Assembly (NCBI RefSeq): GCF_047272945.1
Contig: NZ_JBKOPS010000013.1
Coordinates: forward strand, 1 to 64,000
Length of the DNA stretch: 64,000 nucleotides
Direction: 5' to 3'
From: Rubrolithibacter danxiaensis
Lineage (GTDB): Bacteria; Bacteroidota; Bacteroidia; Sphingobacteriales; Sphingobacteriaceae
In this document: piece after piece, positions 18,271-27,449 of the stretch
How the letters are laid out: every line of letters begins with the position of its first letter
How positions within the stretch are numbered: position 1 is the first letter of the stretch
The notes under the pieces: model-generated
What the model saw: only the letters and a program-made list of their open reading frames with translations
Database searches by the model: none
What the model was told of the DNA's origin: nothing
Program-made: the position numbers and the translations under genes

Positions 18271-18918
18271 TTAACTAATTTGAAAGGATTGAATCTCGGG
18301 AAGATTTACCATCAGTTCGTTTATATTCATTATCTTATTCTTATTTCCTGAAATATCAAGAACCACCTGCAGATTCCCTGTATCTGTTTTTGCAACCCTG
18401 ATCCTACGAGATTTCAAACCACGCATCAAAAGGTTCTGCTCCAATTGATGAAGTGATTGCAGATCGGTATTAATAAAGGTAATGTTAAACTGCTTTCGAT
18501 GATGAAGAACGTCAACCCACTGTTCTACCCGATAAAACAGGGATAGAACAAGAAGAATTACTACGGATAAAATGATTGAAAGTAAATGATGACCTACACC
18601 GCAAAGCATTCCAATAGCTGCGGAAGCCCATATAACCGCTGCAGTTGTTAATCCTTTTACCCACAAACTATCTTTAAAAATAACTCCTGCTCCTATAAAT
18701 CCTATTCCTGTTACAATATTTGAAGCGATACGATCGCTGTGTCCGGCAGAATGGATAGAAACAAGGGTAAAAATAGTTGCTCCGAAACAAATAAGAATTA
18801 TGGTTCTGAAACCTGCAGACTTATTCTGATATTCCCGCTCCAGTCCTATAACACTTCCGCATATTAACGAAATAGCAATACTGACAAGATCGTGTGAATT
18901 AAGATCGGCATTAAACAT
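18271..18918 (-). CDS. MgtC/SapB-family membrane protein
   Basis: A 215-residue protein with four to five membrane segments in residues 10-125 and a cytoplasmic tail. The family signature is CGSVIGLEREYQNKSAGFRT (residue about 20), and GIGFIGAGVIFKD is the second conserved block. MgtC relatives affect Mg2+ homeostasis and the F1Fo ATPase; some simply are called MgtC/SapB. The start lies one base after the glcD stop codon, so it is in the folB-glcD-mgtC operon. Confidence 0.9.
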   Translation of the reverse strand: MFNADLNSHDLVSIAISLICGSVIGLEREYQNKSAGFRTIILICFGATIFTLVSIHSAGHSDRIASNIVTGIGFIGAGVIFKDSLWVKGLTTAAVIWASAAIGMLCGVGHHLLSIILSVVILLVLSLFYRVEQWVDVLHHRKQFNITFINTDLQSLHQLEQNLLMRGLKSRRIRVAKTDTGNLQVVLDISGNKNKIMNINELMVNLPEIQSFQIS

Positions 18919-18919
18919 C

Positions 18920-20317
18920 TCAGAAAATTTTACCTGGGTTCAAAATTTCATTCGGATCAAAAACTTTCTTTATACCACGCATTAAATCCAGGTGCCCGGT
19001 AGAATATTTTAAATTCATATATTCACGTTGTACAAGCCCGATTCCATGCTCACCTGAAATTGTACCTCCTAACGAAATGGTTAATCCGAATATTTCACGA
19101 ATACCCTCTTTCAATTTGCTATTCCAGTCCTCATCCGTCATATTTCCTTTAATTATATTTACATGGAGATTTCCATCTCCCGCATGTCCATAACAAACCG
19201 ATTCAAATCCGTATTTGTTTCCAATCTGTTTAATCCCATGAATTAAACGAGGGAGTTCGGCTCGTGGCACTACCGTATCTTCTTCTTTATAAACAGAGTT
19301 TGATTTTACTGAAACCGGCAGTACTCTTCGTATCCGCCACAATTCATCTTTTTGCGCAGCAGAATCAGCAAAGAGAACTTCAATGCAGCCATTTAACTCC
19401 AGCACTTCGTTTATTTTTTCACAATCGGCAAAAAGCATATCCAGGTTATTTCCGTCAACCTCTATCAATAAAAAAGCATGTACCCCTTCTTTTAGTTCAA
19501 ATGGAATTTTATCGTACTCAATCACCCATTCCACTCCTTTACGTTCCATAAATTCAAGAGCTGAAGGAATCACTCCTGTACGAAAAATAGCAGAAACAGC
19601 TGCGCAAGCTTGTTCATTATCCGGAAAGGAAGCCATCATTAAAAGATTGTGCTGCGGCGCAGGAATAAGTTTAACAACTATTTTAGTTACAATTCCTAAA
19701 GTCCCCTCCGAGCCGATAAGTAATTGCGTAAGATTATATCCCGATGCGTATTTTAATGTATTTGCGCCTGTCCAGATAATTTCTCCTGTAGGTAAAACAA
19801 CCTCCAGATTAAGTATATATTCACGAATTGTTCCATATTTAACCACCCGGGGGCCACCTGAACCATGAGCGAGGTTGCCACCGATAAAACAACTTCCCTT
19901 ACTCGATGGATCAATTGGATACAAAAATCCCTTTTCCGATACTTGATTTATAAATATTTCGGTAATTACACCCGGCTCTACCGTTGCCTGTAAGTTTCGT
20001 TCATCAATCTCTATAATTTTATTAAATTTTTCCATAGAGATGAGTATCCCTCCATGAACCGGCAATGCGGCTCCGCTAAGCCCGGTTCCTCCGCCGCGTG
20101 GTGTTGCGGGAATATGATGTTCATTGCATAATTTCAACAGATCCGAGATCTGTTGAGGAGAAGAAGGCTTTACTACCACTTCAGGAACAAAGGAAAGGTC
20201 TTCCGTTTCATCCCGTGAATATCTTTCCATCTCTTCAGCAGAAAAAGCGACCGCTCCTTCCCCTGCAATTCCTACTATTTCCTTCAGAATCTCTGACGTA
20301 ATCTTATTATAAGTCAT
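18920..20317 (-). CDS. FAD-linked oxidase, GlcD/D-lactate dehydrogenase family
   Basis: A 465-residue flavoprotein. An upstream TTG at 20335 would add six residues, but the ATG at 20317 falls one base after the folB stop and is preferred. The FAD-binding PCMH domain has PRGGGTGLSGAALPVHGGI, and GEHGIGLVQREYM is the C-terminal FAD_oxidase_C motif. The CYGHAGDGNLHVNI segment is the substrate-side histidine motif of glycolate and D-lactate dehydrogenases. Substrate (glycolate, D-lactate or 2-hydroxyacid) cannot be settled; GlcE and GlcF partners are absent. Confidence 0.9.
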   Translation of the reverse strand: MTYNKITSEILKEIVGIAGEGAVAFSAEEMERYSRDETEDLSFVPEVVVKPSSPQQISDLLKLCNEHHIPATPRGGGTGLSGAALPVHGGILISMEKFNKIIEIDERNLQATVEPGVITEIFINQVSEKGFLYPIDPSSKGSCFIGGNLAHGSGGPRVVKYGTIREYILNLEVVLPTGEIIWTGANTLKYASGYNLTQLLIGSEGTLGIVTKIVVKLIPAPQHNLLMMASFPDNEQACAAVSAIFRTGVIPSALEFMERKGVEWVIEYDKIPFELKEGVHAFLLIEVDGNNLDMLFADCEKINEVLELNGCIEVLFADSAAQKDELWRIRRVLPVSVKSNSVYKEEDTVVPRAELPRLIHGIKQIGNKYGFESVCYGHAGDGNLHVNIIKGNMTDEDWNSKLKEGIREIFGLTISLGGTISGEHGIGLVQREYMNLKYSTGHLDLMRGIKKVFDPNEILNPGKIF

Positions 20318-20318
20318 T

Positions 20319-20684
20319 TTAGCGGGTATAAACAAGCTGGACTACTGAATTATTAATCTGAGCGGAGAACGGAGGATTCATTTTCTGGAGCCTTACTTTT
20401 ATATAGTCAACATATCCGAACTCTTTTTTTATCCTTTCGATGATGTTATAAACAACCGTTTCCAGTAGCTTTCGTGTGTTGCCCATTTCGGCTTCCGCAA
20501 TCTCAAAAAGACGTTCGTAATTAAGTGTATGTTGAATTTCGTCGTTTCCTGCAGTTTTTAATTCAAATTCAGTTTCTATATCCAGCAGGAATGTAGTTCC
20601 TGTTTTTCGTTCTTCTTCATAAAAACCGTGGTAAGCAAAAAAACGGATGCCGTTTAAAGCTACTGTCTGCCTCAAAATTCCCAT
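20319..20684 (-). CDS. folB: Dihydroneopterin aldolase
   Basis: A 121-residue tunnelling-fold enzyme of folate synthesis that splits dihydroneopterin. The ATG at 20684 (MGILRQTVALNGIRFFAYHG) is preferred over the TTG two codons earlier. The motif GIRFFAYHGFYEEER contains the conserved Tyr and Glu of the active site, and KLLETVVYNIIERIKKEF is the family's long helix. It opens a three-gene operon. A TATTTTTG -7-like element lies just upstream on the minus strand (20694-20687). Confidence 0.9.
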   Translation of the reverse strand: MGILRQTVALNGIRFFAYHGFYEEERKTGTTFLLDIETEFELKTAGNDEIQHTLNYERLFEIAEAEMGNTRKLLETVVYNIIERIKKEFGYVDYIKVRLQKMNPPFSAQINNSVVQLVYTR

Positions 20685-20733
20685 AAACAAAAATAGATTT
20701 TTGCTGATAAATACTTTATAAAAAGCAATTCGT

Positions 20734-20741
20734 TAGATTTG
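20734..20741 (+). promoter_or_regulatory. Candidate -7 element of the acyl-CoA dehydrogenase gene
   Basis: TAGATTTG fits TAnnTTTG and lies 14 bases before the ATG at 20756. No -33 TTG at the usual distance is evident, so support is weak. Confidence 0.35.
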
Positions 20742-20755
20742 ATAAAAGCTTCCCG

Positions 20756-21967
20756 ATGGATAAGCAGGATAAGATATTCGCTAAGTCAGCACGAAAAGAC
20801 TTGTACCAGTCGCCTGATTATTATTTAATGGACGAGCTGTTAACTGAAGAACATAAACTCATCCGAACCACAGTACGGGATTGGGTGAAACGCGAACTGA
20901 GCCCGATAATTGAAGAATATGCCCAAAGTTCTACATTTCCGAAACATTTAATAAAGGGATTAGCGGAAATAGGTGCATTTGGGCTAACCATACCCGCAAT
21001 ATATGGAGGAGCCGGATTAGATTATATTTCTTACGGTATTATTATGCAGGAATTGGAGCGGGGTGATTCGGGAATACGATCTACCGCATCTGTACAAGGA
21101 TCTTTAGTTATGTATCCTATTTTTTCATTCGGGTCTGAAGATCAAAAAAGAAAATATCTGCCTGAACTGGCTTCTGGTAATTTAATGGGTTGTTTTGGAT
21201 TGACCGAACCGGATCACGGATCCAATCCGTCGGGAATGTCCAGTACTATAAAAGACGCTGGCAGCTACTACATCCTTAACGGAACTAAAATGTGGATATC
21301 AAATGCGCCATTTGCTGATATTGCTGTTGTTTGGGCGAAAGATGAACAAAATGTGGTTCGGGGAATGATCCTGGAACGGGGAATGGAAGGATTTACAGCG
21401 CCCGAAACTCACAATAAGTGGAGCTTAAGGGCATCCGCTACAGGAGAACTGGTATTTGATAATGTAAAAGTTCCGAAAAAAAATCTATTGCCGGAAGTCA
21501 GAGGAATGAAAGGCCCTTTAAGCTGCCTCAATCAGGCAAGGTTTGGAATTGCGTGGGGAGCCCTCGGCGCAGCTATGGATTGCTACGACACCGCTTTAAG
21601 GTATGCCAAAGAGCGTACCCAGTTTGATAAACCCATTGCTGGTTTCCAGCTGCAGCAAAAAAAGCTTGCAGAAATGATAACCGAAATTACAAAAGGCCAG
21701 TTGCTGATATGGCGTTTAGGAGTTTTAAAGAATGAAGGCAGAGCTACTCCTGCCCAGATATCCATGGCGAAAAGGAATAGTGTGGAAACAGCTGTACATA
21801 TTGCAAGAGAAGCACGGCAAATTCTTGGTGCCATGGGAATAACCGGCGATTACCCAGTAATGCGCCACCTGATGAACCTTGAATCTGTAATTACTTATGA
21901 AGGCACACACGATATTCATTTGCTAATTACCGGCGAAGACATAACCGGAATCAGCGCATTTAAATAA
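20756..21967 (+). CDS. Acyl-CoA dehydrogenase, glutaryl-CoA dehydrogenase-like
   Basis: A 403-residue flavoenzyme. Acyl-CoA dehydrogenase motifs seen: MGCFGLTEPDHGSNPSGM (FAD/substrate loop), GTKMWISNAPFADI, and the C-terminal YEGTHDIHLLITGEDITGI, in which Glu of YEGTHDI is the catalytic base. The N-terminal DELLTEEHKLIRTTVRDW and the YEGTHDIH ending resemble glutaryl-CoA dehydrogenases closely, so glutaryl-CoA to crotonyl-CoA (lysine/tryptophan breakdown) is the likely reaction. No electron-transfer flavoprotein gene is nearby. Confidence 0.88.
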   Translation: MDKQDKIFAKSARKDLYQSPDYYLMDELLTEEHKLIRTTVRDWVKRELSPIIEEYAQSSTFPKHLIKGLAEIGAFGLTIPAIYGGAGLDYISYGIIMQELERGDSGIRSTASVQGSLVMYPIFSFGSEDQKRKYLPELASGNLMGCFGLTEPDHGSNPSGMSSTIKDAGSYYILNGTKMWISNAPFADIAVVWAKDEQNVVRGMILERGMEGFTAPETHNKWSLRASATGELVFDNVKVPKKNLLPEVRGMKGPLSCLNQARFGIAWGALGAAMDCYDTALRYAKERTQFDKPIAGFQLQQKKLAEMITEITKGQLLIWRLGVLKNEGRATPAQISMAKRNSVETAVHIAREARQILGAMGITGDYPVMRHLMNLESVITYEGTHDIHLLITGEDITGISAFK

Positions 21968-22051
21968 CAAGAATTTTACCGGCAGCCTGATACGGTTGAA
22001 TTAAAAAAATTTAGTTTCAGGTTTTTGTTAAAACACAACCAATTTAAAAAT

Positions 22052-23248
22052 ATGAGTAGAAAGATCGCCATGCTTGGTTCGGGCTTTATCGGCCGCTTTT
22101 ATGCTGACGCAATACTTGGACAAAGAAGTAAAGACCAGATAGTTAGTGTTTATTCCCGCCGGGAAGAATCAGCCAGAAAATTTGCGCAGGACTATTCCTT
22201 TCAACACTGGACCACTTCGCTGGAAGAAGCCGTTAACCATCCTGAAGTAGATGTAGTATGTATCGCACTCCCTAATAACTTACATGAAGAAGCCGTTTTA
22301 GCCTGTGCAAAGGCAAAAAAGGCGGTACTTTGCACAAAGCCTTTGGGACGAAATGCGGAAGAAGCAAAAAGAATGCTTGAAGCCGTAGAAGCAGCAGGAA
22401 TAATTCACGGTTATCTTGAAGACCTTTGTTATACACCAAAATTTTTAAAAGCTGTGCAAAGCGTAAAATCTGGCGCACTCGGCCGTATTTTATGGACAAA
22501 ATCAAGAGAAACCCATCCGGGTCCGCATAGCGAATGGTTTTGGGATATAGAGCAGGCAGGTGGCGGAGCAATCCTCGACCTGGGATGCCATTGTATTGAA
22601 ATAGGCCGAAATTATATCGGGAAAGACATTAAACCAATAGAAGTTATGTGCTGGGCTGCTACCCAAGTTAAACCCATTGATGCTGAAGACCATGCAATTG
22701 GATTGATAAAATATGAAAATGGGGCCATCGGGCAGTTTGAAGTAAGCTGGACATTCAGAGGCGGACTGGATTTGCGGGATGAAGTAATGGGTACAGAAGG
22801 CACTATCTGGATAAATAACTTTTTAAGAACCGGCTTTGAGATGTTTACCTCGGGGAAAGGTGGTGATTATATTGCTGAAAAAGCCGAGAGCAACAGCGGC
22901 TGGCTTTTCCCTATGGGTGATGAAGTAAATGACCTGGGATACAATCATATGTTTACAGATATGTTCAGGGCTATAGAAGAAAACCGGGAACCGGCTGAAA
23001 CATTTTATGACGGATATATAGTAAATGCAGTAATGGATGCGGCCTACAGATCGGCTAAATCAAAATTATGGGAGCCGGTAAAACTGGATATCTGGAGAGG
23101 CAAAGAAGGAGTTGAAAGCGGCCGCACACTGGTAGACTATGATGAAAATTACTATCTTATAAAAGAAGAATTAACTCATTTTGGAGCAAAGAAACTAATA
23201 TTAAAGGATAAAAAATCGGGTAAAATCCTGGAAAAAGAGATCTTTTAA
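22052..23248 (+). CDS. Gfo/Idh/MocA-family oxidoreductase
   Basis: A 398-residue NAD(P)-dependent enzyme. The ATG at 22052 is preferred to the TTG at 22025 because the Rossmann strand then starts as MSRKIAMLGSGFIGRFYAD. The C-terminal alpha/beta domain has DLGCHCIEIGRNYIG, where the conserved catalytic His is near residue 180. CTKPLGRNAEEAKRM is the family's conserved EKP-like loop. Acts on a sugar or inositol-like substrate, which is not identifiable. A terminator 82 bases downstream ends the transcript. Confidence 0.88.
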   Translation: MSRKIAMLGSGFIGRFYADAILGQRSKDQIVSVYSRREESARKFAQDYSFQHWTTSLEEAVNHPEVDVVCIALPNNLHEEAVLACAKAKKAVLCTKPLGRNAEEAKRMLEAVEAAGIIHGYLEDLCYTPKFLKAVQSVKSGALGRILWTKSRETHPGPHSEWFWDIEQAGGGAILDLGCHCIEIGRNYIGKDIKPIEVMCWAATQVKPIDAEDHAIGLIKYENGAIGQFEVSWTFRGGLDLRDEVMGTEGTIWINNFLRTGFEMFTSGKGGDYIAEKAESNSGWLFPMGDEVNDLGYNHMFTDMFRAIEENREPAETFYDGYIVNAVMDAAYRSAKSKLWEPVKLDIWRGKEGVESGRTLVDYDENYYLIKEELTHFGAKKLILKDKKSGKILEKEIF

Positions 23249-23329
23249 AAGCGCATCTCACCAATTTCTTAATGTTGTAACTCATAACTTATAACTGCGT
23301 AAGAGATAGAAAAAATTATGAAGTTTACG

Positions 23330-23348
23330 AAGGGGCTTAACGCCCCTT
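23330..23348 (+). terminator. Rho-independent terminator after Gfo/Idh gene
   Basis: AAGGGGC (23330-23336) pairs with GCCCCTT (23342-23348) around TTAAC, followed by TGTTATTTC on the plus strand. The trailing T-run is short, so efficiency is uncertain. Confidence 0.75.
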
Positions 23349-23564
23349 TGTTATTTCTATACCTCCTAAAAAATTTCACTGAGCTGTAACACCTTAAAAT
23401 TCCTGTCGTATAAAAGAAGTGAAGACAACTACTTACCTGTAAATTTTAATTGATTTTAAAGGTAGTGGGTTATTCAGAAGTTACAGCAGTACTACTTATT
23501 AAAATCTACCAGTGCAAGAGAAAAAGGGCAATAGAATATTTTTTAAAAGGAAGGAAGTTATCCT
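23349..23564 (+). other. Upstream region of the histidine kinase gene
   Basis: A 216-base part of the 316-base gap between Gfo/Idh and the kinase. It has no ORF, no RNA gene and no clear TAnnTTTG promoter. A purine-rich stretch (AAAAGGAAGGAAG) ends 9 bases before the kinase ATG and may act as its ribosome-binding site. Confidence 0.4.
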
Positions 23565-24977
23565 ATGAAACTTTTAACCTTTGTACGCAACCAGCGCTAT
23601 ACGTTTAGCATTGCTGTTATAATCATTCTGTCTTCCACTATCCTGATACTTTTAAATCACTATTCCATTAAATTCCTTTCAGCTACAAGGGCTTATGTTA
23701 ACGGGGAGTCTCAATATTCTAAAGGCCAGAAAGATGCTGCAAAACATCTTGTTTCTTATTTAGACACTTATGATCTGAAGTATTATCGTTTATTTGAGCA
23801 GGAATTGTCTGTTCCGATTGGCGATAGTATTGCCCGTGTAGAAATGGACAAGGATGAGGATTATGAAAAAATAAAAAGCGGTTTTATCCAGGGAAGGAAT
23901 CATTCGCTGGATATTGACAACATGATCTGGCTGTATCAAAACCTCAAAGGATTTTCATATTTCAATTGTGCAGTACATGAGTGGAAAATGGCGGATGCCG
24001 AAATACGTCAGTTGCATGAAATTGGCAAATCTATCTACTGGAAATCATTGGATGAAAAATTTCTGCCTGAAGAACGGGAGCAATTACTAAAAAAAATCGA
24101 CCGAATTAATGATCAGCTTACTGCACATCAGCGGACTTTTTCTTTGGTATTAGGAGAAGCTACACGACTGGTGACATCTATGTTATTATATCTGAATATT
24201 ATTTTTATTTTATCAATTGTCATCAGTGCAGGTATTTTTACACGAAACATAATCAAACAGCTGGTAGAATCAAAGGCGCAGATTGAAAAACAGAATCATG
24301 CTAAAGATGAGTTTTTAAGCATTGCCAGTCACGAGCTTAAAACACCCTTGACGAGCATGAAAGCATCCCTGCAAATTTTAGAGCGTTTTGCACGAAATTC
24401 TAACGAAAGTCATCAGATACATCCGTTTATTCAGAACGCAAACAAACAGGTTAACAGGTTAACAGGCCTGGTTAATGATCTGTTAGATGTTACCAAAATC
24501 CAGCGAGGGAAATTACAGCTTAATAAAAGCATTGTTTCAATATCTGAATTAGTATCTGAAGCTGTTGAAGAGATCAGACATACAACAGAACATCATTATC
24601 ATATTCTTGATTTACCTAATCTGTATGTCTTTGCTGATAAAAGCAGGATAAGCCAGGTATTGGTTAATTTTCTTACAAATGCAGCCAAATACTCCCCTGA
24701 GGGCAAGGAAATTGTAGTTTTTGCTCAGCCCGAAAAAGAAAGTATCCGTATTTGTGTTCAGGATTTTGGAATAGGAGTTCCGAAAAACAAAATCCCTTTG
24801 CTTTTTGAACGGTTTTACCGGGTAGATGAAACTGAAAACGTGGTTCAGGGCCTGGGATTGGGTTTATATATAAGCTGCGAGATTATAAAAAATCACGAAG
24901 GCGAAATCGGTGCAGAAAGTGAAGTGGGTACAGGAAGTACCTTCTGGTTTAGATTACCTGTAATACAACCGGCATAA
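23565..24977 (+). CDS. Membrane-bound sensor histidine kinase
   Basis: A 470-residue kinase with two membrane helices (about residues 15-36 and 208-228) enclosing a roughly 170-residue extracytoplasmic sensor of no recognised type. The HisKA dimerisation helix carries the phosphorylated His256 in SIASHELKTPLTSMKASLQI. The ATPase domain shows N-box FLTNAAKYSP, G1 DFGIGV and G2 GLGLGLYIS. No response regulator is adjacent, so it is an orphan. Its HisKA core is nearly identical in pattern to the kinase at 34155. Confidence 0.93.
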   Translation: MKLLTFVRNQRYTFSIAVIIILSSTILILLNHYSIKFLSATRAYVNGESQYSKGQKDAAKHLVSYLDTYDLKYYRLFEQELSVPIGDSIARVEMDKDEDYEKIKSGFIQGRNHSLDIDNMIWLYQNLKGFSYFNCAVHEWKMADAEIRQLHEIGKSIYWKSLDEKFLPEEREQLLKKIDRINDQLTAHQRTFSLVLGEATRLVTSMLLYLNIIFILSIVISAGIFTRNIIKQLVESKAQIEKQNHAKDEFLSIASHELKTPLTSMKASLQILERFARNSNESHQIHPFIQNANKQVNRLTGLVNDLLDVTKIQRGKLQLNKSIVSISELVSEAVEEIRHTTEHHYHILDLPNLYVFADKSRISQVLVNFLTNAAKYSPEGKEIVVFAQPEKESIRICVQDFGIGVPKNKIPLLFERFYRVDETENVVQGLGLGLYISCEIIKNHEGEIGAESEVGTGSTFWFRLPVIQPA

Positions 24978-25029
24978 CCTGAAATAAAATCACAACTATT
25001 TCTTTTTAAAAAGATACCGCAGCTTTGTC

Positions 25030-26169
25030 TCAGGCCAATGCATTTGCAATATCTTCCAGAAGGTCTTCAATATCTTCCACTCCTACCGATAAACGCAATA
25101 AACTGTCAACCACTCCCACTTTTTCTCTTAATTCTTTAGGGATAGAAGCATGTGTCATCGTAGCCGGATGATTTACAAGTGATTCCACTCCCCCTAAAGA
25201 TTCTGCCAGCGAGAATACCTTAAACCTGGAAGCAATTCTAAATGTTTCCTGCAAATCGGCATCCTTAATCGAAAAAGAGATCATTCCACCAAAATCTTTC
25301 ATCTGTTTTTTAGCAACCTCGTGGTTTGGATGATCTTCAAAACCCGGCCAGTAAATCTTATCTACCTTGGGATGATTTTTTAAGAAAGCCGCTATTTGAC
25401 GGCCGTTCTCGCAATGTGCTTTCATACGCAGGTGAAGCGTTTTTATTCCCCTCAGAACTAAAAAACTATCCATTGGCCCTGGTGTAGCGCCGCATGAATT
25501 ATAAATAAAACGTAAACGCTCATATAGCCTGTCATCGTTCATCATTAAGGCTCCCATAACCACATCGGAATGACCTCCCAAATATTTTGTAACCGAATGC
25601 ATTACCAGATCTGCACCCAGATCGATTGGATTTTGGAGATAGGGCGATGCAAATGTATTGTCAACCGCAAGAAGCAAATCCTTTTCTTTACAAATTTGTG
25701 CAATACGCCCGATATCTACTATTTGCATTGTTGGATTGGTAGGCGTTTCTACCCAAACAAGTTTGGTTCTTTCATTAACTACCTCTTGTAAATGATCAGG
25801 GTTTGAGAAATCAATAAAGTGAAATTTGATACCATAATTGGCGAATATTTTCGTAAACATGCGGAAAGATCCCCCATACAAATCATTTCCGGTTATAATT
25901 TCATCGCCGGGAGCCAATAATTTAATCACTGCATCTGTAGCTCCCATCCCGCTGGAAAAAGCAAGTCCGTATTTTGCATTCTCCAAAGCCGCCAGGCAAT
26001 CTTCCAGCGCTTTACGCGTCGGATTTGTTCCCCTTGAATATTCATATCCTTTATGCTCACCAGGTGAAGCCTGCCAGTAAGTAGAAGTTTGATAAATAGG
26101 TGTCATGATGGCTCCTGTAGTGGGGTCAGGCTGCTGCCCGGCGTGTATAGCTTTGGTTGCAAATTTCAT
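25030..26169 (-). CDS. metB: Cystathionine gamma-synthase/gamma-lyase family PLP enzyme
   Basis: A 379-residue Cys/Met-metabolism PLP enzyme. The Schiff-base lysine is in MHSVTKYLGGHSDV (about residue 195) and the PLP phosphate-binding SSGMGATDAV loop is near residue 75. NSCGATPGPMDSFLVLRG is a family block. It condenses cysteine with an activated homoserine to cystathionine or splits cystathionine; the two activities are not separable by sequence. The gene symbol is therefore tentative. It is divergent from egtB, with a 127-base gap. Confidence 0.88.
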   Translation of the reverse strand: MKFATKAIHAGQQPDPTTGAIMTPIYQTSTYWQASPGEHKGYEYSRGTNPTRKALEDCLAALENAKYGLAFSSGMGATDAVIKLLAPGDEIITGNDLYGGSFRMFTKIFANYGIKFHFIDFSNPDHLQEVVNERTKLVWVETPTNPTMQIVDIGRIAQICKEKDLLLAVDNTFASPYLQNPIDLGADLVMHSVTKYLGGHSDVVMGALMMNDDRLYERLRFIYNSCGATPGPMDSFLVLRGIKTLHLRMKAHCENGRQIAAFLKNHPKVDKIYWPGFEDHPNHEVAKKQMKDFGGMISFSIKDADLQETFRIASRFKVFSLAESLGGVESLVNHPATMTHASIPKELREKVGVVDSLLRLSVGVEDIEDLLEDIANALA

Positions 26170-26296
26170 AGCTTATATTGAATTGAAGACAAAAATATAA
26201 ATCTTACTCCCTGATAAAGCCATTTGGAAATCTTTTTATGCAAACACCTAAGAAAACATTATCGGTTACTATCAGGTTAAAAGGAAAAATAGATGG

Positions 26297-27445
26297 ATGT
26301 TTATCAATACCTATCGTTTAATACGAAAACGAACAGAAGAAATTTGCGCACCGCTCCGAACGGAAGATTATGTAGTACAGCCAATACCTGATGTTAGTCC
26401 CCCCAAGTGGCATTTAGGACATACTACCTGGTTTTTTGAGACTTTTATCTTAATTCCGCATGCAGAAAACTACAAACCATATAACCCCGACTACAATTAT
26501 GTTTTTAACAGTTATTACGAAACTGTAGGCGCCAGAGTAATAAGGACAGACCGTGGCAACCTGAGCAGGCCCACTGTAAATGAAATATTTCTTTACCGCC
26601 AGCATGTAGATGCTGCTATGGCGGTTCTATTATATAACGATGAAAAAGTAAATCAACTTAAAGACCTTATTGAATTAGGTTTGCAGCATGAACAACAGCA
26701 CCAGGAACTTTTATTTACAGATATAAAATACATTTTGGGCCATAACCCTCTTTTTCCTGCTTATTCTGCCGACTACCCTTCTATAAAGAAAACAGACACC
26801 GAAACAGCATATGTTGAAATACCCGAAGGAGTTTATGAAATAGGCTATCAAGGCCTTGGATTTTGCTTTGATAATGAACTATCAAGGCATAAAGTTTACC
26901 TGAAAAACTTTTCTGTAAGCTCTGCACTTGTAAGCAACAAAGAATACCTCGAATTTATTAATGATGACGGATATAAAAATTTCCGGTACTGGCACTCAGA
27001 AGGCTGGGATTGGGTTAATAAAAACCACATAACAAAACCGCTTTACTGGCATGAAATTGATAAGGTTTGGTTTAATTATACCCTGCGGGGCTTAGAACCC
27101 GTATCAGAATCAGAGCCGCTTAGCCACATCAGTTATTACGAAGCCCATGCCTATGCAGAATGGAAAGGATTACGGCTACTAACGGAGTTTGAATGGGAAG
27201 TTGCAGCAGTTCAATTTGAATGGGGACATCGTTGGGAATGGACCGAAAGCGCTTACCTGCCCTATCCGGATTTTAAAAAACCCGCAGGAGCAATCGGAGA
27301 ATACAACGGCAAATTTATGGTTAATCAAATGGTACTACGAGGTGCATCTGAATTTACACCAGCCGGACACAGCCGGATAACTTACCGCAATTTCTTTCAC
27401 CCGCATTTGCAATGGCAATGTACAGGCATTCGTCTGGCAAAATAA
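26297..27445 (+). CDS. egtB: Ergothioneine-type sulfoxide synthase EgtB
   Basis: A 382-residue enzyme with an N-terminal DinB-like iron-binding domain and a C-terminal FGE-sulfatase-type domain. The three iron ligands are in HLGHTTWFFETF and the HEQQHQE motif (H-x3-H) near residue 132. The C-terminal WKGLRLLTEFEWEVAA and GIRLA end match the family. EgtB joins cysteine or gamma-glutamylcysteine to trimethylhistidine with oxygen. It appears about 40 residues shorter than usual: the loop between EWEVAA and WEWTESAY is short. Four bases separate it from egtD. Confidence 0.88.
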   Translation: MFINTYRLIRKRTEEICAPLRTEDYVVQPIPDVSPPKWHLGHTTWFFETFILIPHAENYKPYNPDYNYVFNSYYETVGARVIRTDRGNLSRPTVNEIFLYRQHVDAAMAVLLYNDEKVNQLKDLIELGLQHEQQHQELLFTDIKYILGHNPLFPAYSADYPSIKKTDTETAYVEIPEGVYEIGYQGLGFCFDNELSRHKVYLKNFSVSSALVSNKEYLEFINDDGYKNFRYWHSEGWDWVNKNHITKPLYWHEIDKVWFNYTLRGLEPVSESEPLSHISYYEAHAYAEWKGLRLLTEFEWEVAAVQFEWGHRWEWTESAYLPYPDFKKPAGAIGEYNGKFMVNQMVLRGASEFTPAGHSRITYRNFFHPHLQWQCTGIRLAK

Positions 27446-27449
27446 GACT

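Noticed and set aside
26170..26296. SAM riboswitch before metB
   Set aside because: No SAM-II-like or SAM-I-like paired core could be made from the 127 bases between the divergent genes.
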